Notes under the pieces: generated by a model
Told to the model about the DNA's origin: nothing
The model's database searches: none
The model's input: the letters and a program-made list of their open reading frames with translations, nothing else
Part shown: positions 63,965 through 64,000 of the stretch, one piece after another
Position numbering within the stretch: position 1 is the first letter of the stretch
Layout: every line of letters begins with the position of its first letter
NCBI RefSeq assembly: GCF_000743355.1
Contig: NZ_JQEI01000021.1
Location: 35,772-99,771, forward strand
Source: Serratia sp. Ag1
GTDB lineage: Bacteria; Pseudomonadota; Gammaproteobacteria; Enterobacterales; Enterobacteriaceae
Direction: 5' to 3'
DNA length: 64,000 nt
Program-made: the position numbers and the translations under genes

Positions 63965-64000
63965 TTAATTGAAAGTAATCAATAAATATCCTCCGGCATA

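Overview
The window is chromosomal DNA of an enterobacterium, most likely Serratia or a close relative. The evidence is the gene content and order of the core blocks (rhaM-D-A-B / rhaS-R / rhaT, trmL, cpxA-cpxR / cpxP, fieF, pfkA, sbp); the species cannot be fixed from sequence reading alone. Two mobile regions interrupt these core genes. I saw no rRNA, no tRNA, no CRISPR array and no insertion sequence.

Region 1 (1 to about 14,000) is a degraded phage-satellite-like element whose left end lies outside the window. It carries an AntA/AntB antirepressor, DUF4222 and YlcI/YnfO proteins, an Icd-like division inhibitor behind a structured leader, a run of small overlapping unknown genes and a 928-residue primase/helicase related to the P4 alpha class. 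Two mirror-image clusters of GTTGGTTCA repeats, 4.7 kb apart, recall the paired ori/crr sites of P4. Between them sits an isolated contractile-tail baseplate module (Dit-like protein, plug, hub, spike). To the right are a frameshifted small-terminase gene, further short-repeat arrays and two more packaging-type small genes, but no large terminase, capsid or tail-tube gene.

Region 2 (14,059-24,520) is core chromosome. It holds the L-rhamnose catabolic and regulatory genes with a recognisable CRP/RhaS promoter region, the tRNA methyltransferase trmL, and the Cpx envelope-stress system with a perfect CpxR box between cpxR and cpxP.

Region 3 (24,545-60,650) is a nearly complete P2-like prophage of about 36.1 kb. 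It is inserted in the cpxP terminator, which is duplicated as a 42-bp direct repeat (attL/attR). Integrase, immunity repressor C, Cox, B, small early genes and A are followed by the late genes Q P O N M L X, holin, K, lysB, lysC, R, S, V W J I H G, FI FII E/E' T U D and ogr. A cos sequence nearly identical to P2 cos and a candidate replication nick site inside gene A are visible. Cargo sits at three sites. Between A and cos are an IetAS-type ATPase plus subtilisin pair and a convergent zinc-ribbon/HEPN-like gene. Between cos and Q are a truncated HicB-like gene and a two-gene unit ending in a PIN-domain protein. Between S and V is a cytosine methyltransferase with a NotI-like endonuclease. The prophage is therefore a carrier of several independent anti-phage or addiction modules.

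Region 4 (60,700-64,000) returns to core chromosome: fieF, pfkA and sbp.
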